Shown: in pieces, positions 4,435-5,425 of the stretch
How positions within the stretch are numbered: position 1 is the first letter of the stretch
How the letters are laid out: the number at the start of each line of letters is the position of its first letter
Origin: Methanosarcinales archaeon
Lineage (GTDB): Archaea > Halobacteriota > Methanosarcinia > Methanosarcinales > Methanosarcinaceae
NCBI GenBank assembly: GCA_012329085.1
Contig: JAAXQB010000134.1
Span: 1-5,425, forward strand
Length of the DNA: 5,425 nucleotides
Direction: 5' to 3'
Made by a program: the position numbers and the translations under genes
Notes under the pieces: model-generated
What the model was told of the DNA's origin: nothing
Databases searched by the model: none
The model's input: only the letters and a program-made list of their open reading frames with translations

Positions 4435-5425
4435 ATGTTTTTTCAAAAAACTCCAAGAATTGCAAAAAGTTCATCTGTGCAATTGCTTGAAATTAAATCC
4501 AAGCCATATTATATCGTTGCCTCTGTAGAAGTTGGAAATACAACCACTAAATGTATTTTAATTGCAACCAATATGAATACGGGTAAATCAAGTATTGTTT
4601 CTAAGTCTGTACGCATGACAAGAGATGTTAGGAAACCAAAAAAAGGAGAAATAATTTTTGGAAAAACACTTAGTGGCGTTGAACTTACACGAGAATCAAT
4701 AACAGAACTTGTAAAAAATACACTACTTAGTACAATAAAAAAAGCAAATCTTGATATAGAAAAAGATGTGCATTTTGTAGTAAGATCTACTGGAGTTGTT
4801 GCAGGATTTAAATCGCCAGAAGAAGTAGGCGAGTTTATAAAAGCATTGGCAGAAGGATGTTTAAGTGCAAACATACCTCCAAAAAAAATGACACCACCAA
4901 TGAGTATTGAATCCATTCCTAAAATGTTTCAAAAATATAGTCTTCTTGATAAAGTTATATTTGATGGTGCAGTGGCAAGTGTTTTACCCCCTATTGGAGG
5001 CACCGGAGTTGAAATTGTTGCTAATGAAATGGAAGGGGAGCTTACAACTGCAGGAATTAAGGAAGGTGCAAAATGGACTGATATTGATTATAGAAATCCA
5101 TGCGTTTCATTAGATTTTGGGACTACATTAGATGGAAGAATTACAAATTCTGACGCCCCTTATGCAAAAACGATTGGAAATTTTTGTGGATATGCAGGAG
5201 CAATTCCTGATGCGATTATTAAAGGAACGGATAGAGTTGATAAAATTACAGGTACTGCTATTGATGTTTTTAATAATAAAAAAATAAGTTCTTTTACGAT
5301 TATGTTAAAACAACAAAAAATAAAAGAATATGCAGAAAGAATATTAAAATTTATTATCATCGAAAAGGTTCCAGAAAATAGAACTGTATATGGAAGCGTT
5401 CCAGTAAATCCTATGGCTGCAAAAG
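4435..5425 (+). CDS. Putative methanogenesis marker protein 14, 3' end beyond window
   Basis: I recognise this as the methanogenesis marker 14 family, whose presence tracks with methanogens and whose function is unknown. The frame is open from ATG 4435 to the right edge (330 codons); family members are, from memory, nearly 500 residues, so about a third is missing. Visible motifs suggest the ASKHA fold (acetate and sugar kinases, Hsp70, actin): a phosphate-1-like VASVEVGNTTTKC at 28-40 and a phosphate-2-like VSLDFGTTLDGRI at 224-236, so ATP binding is likely but inferred. Other conserved-looking stretches are VVRSTGVVAGF (115-125), LPPIGGTGVEIVANEMEGEL (184-203) and GYAGAIPDAIIKGTDRVD (252-269). 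There is no signal peptide or membrane span, so it should be cytosolic. An in-frame stop at 4399-4401 makes 4435 the first usable ATG. It has its own upstream region and is not in an operon with hxlB. Confidence 0.88.
   Translation, partial: MFFQKTPRIAKSSSVQLLEIKSKPYYIVASVEVGNTTTKCILIATNMNTGKSSIVSKSVRMTRDVRKPKKGEIIFGKTLSGVELTRESITELVKNTLLSTIKKANLDIEKDVHFVVRSTGVVAGFKSPEEVGEFIKALAEGCLSANIPPKKMTPPMSIESIPKMFQKYSLLDKVIFDGAVASVLPPIGGTGVEIVANEMEGELTTAGIKEGAKWTDIDYRNPCVSLDFGTTLDGRITNSDAPYAKTIGNFCGYAGAIPDAIIKGTDRVDKITGTAIDVFNNKKISSFTIMLKQQKIKEYAERILKFIIIEKVPENRTVYGSVPVNPMAAK

Noticed and set aside
4509..5360. Open frames at 4509-4916 (minus), 4907-5113 (plus) and 5160-5360 (minus)
   Set aside because: They overlap the continuous marker-14 frame and are shadows of it.

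Overview
The window is AT-rich DNA (roughly 30% G+C by eye) from a methane-cycle archaeon. The strongest indicator is the 3'-most gene, which I recognise as putative methanogenesis marker protein 14, a family reported from methanogens. A 6-phospho-3-hexuloisomerase gene and archaeal-style TATA-like promoters with weak or no Shine-Dalgarno sequences agree with this. The hexuloisomerase looks most like those of the Methanosarcina side of the Euryarchaeota, but that placement is from memory and tentative.

Layout: (1) Positions 1-1889, minus strand, hold a secreted subtilisin-family (S8) serine protease with signal peptide, I9-type propeptide, intact catalytic domain and a C-terminal beta-sandwich region; its 3' end lies beyond the left edge. 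(2) Positions 1890-3007 are a 1.1-kb divergent intergenic region with no convincing gene, containing a TTA microsatellite and many short hairpins. (3) Positions 3008-3640, plus strand, hold hxlB (6-phospho-3-hexuloisomerase). (4) Positions 3641-4434 are a second, roughly 0.8-kb intergenic region built from the same repeat family, plus a 26-bp tandem repeat and a perfect 26-bp palindrome. (5) Positions 4435-5425, plus strand, hold the first 330 codons of the marker-14 gene, cut by the right edge.

The three genes do not form an operon: the protease diverges from the other two, and hxlB and the marker gene are separated by repeat-rich DNA. HxlB would serve pentose synthesis by the reverse ribulose-monophosphate route. 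The marker protein has actin/Hsp70/sugar-kinase-like phosphate motifs and unknown function. The protease would act outside the cell.

The most unusual content is the intergenic repeat family. It is made of small palindromes around an octamer GCYCATTY / RAATGRGC, it lies on both sides of hxlB, related copies show paired (compensatory) base changes in their stems, and hairpins are present in some copies and absent from otherwise matching ones. This is the pattern of a structured REP-like or MITE-like element, and it is the part I consider possibly undescribed.
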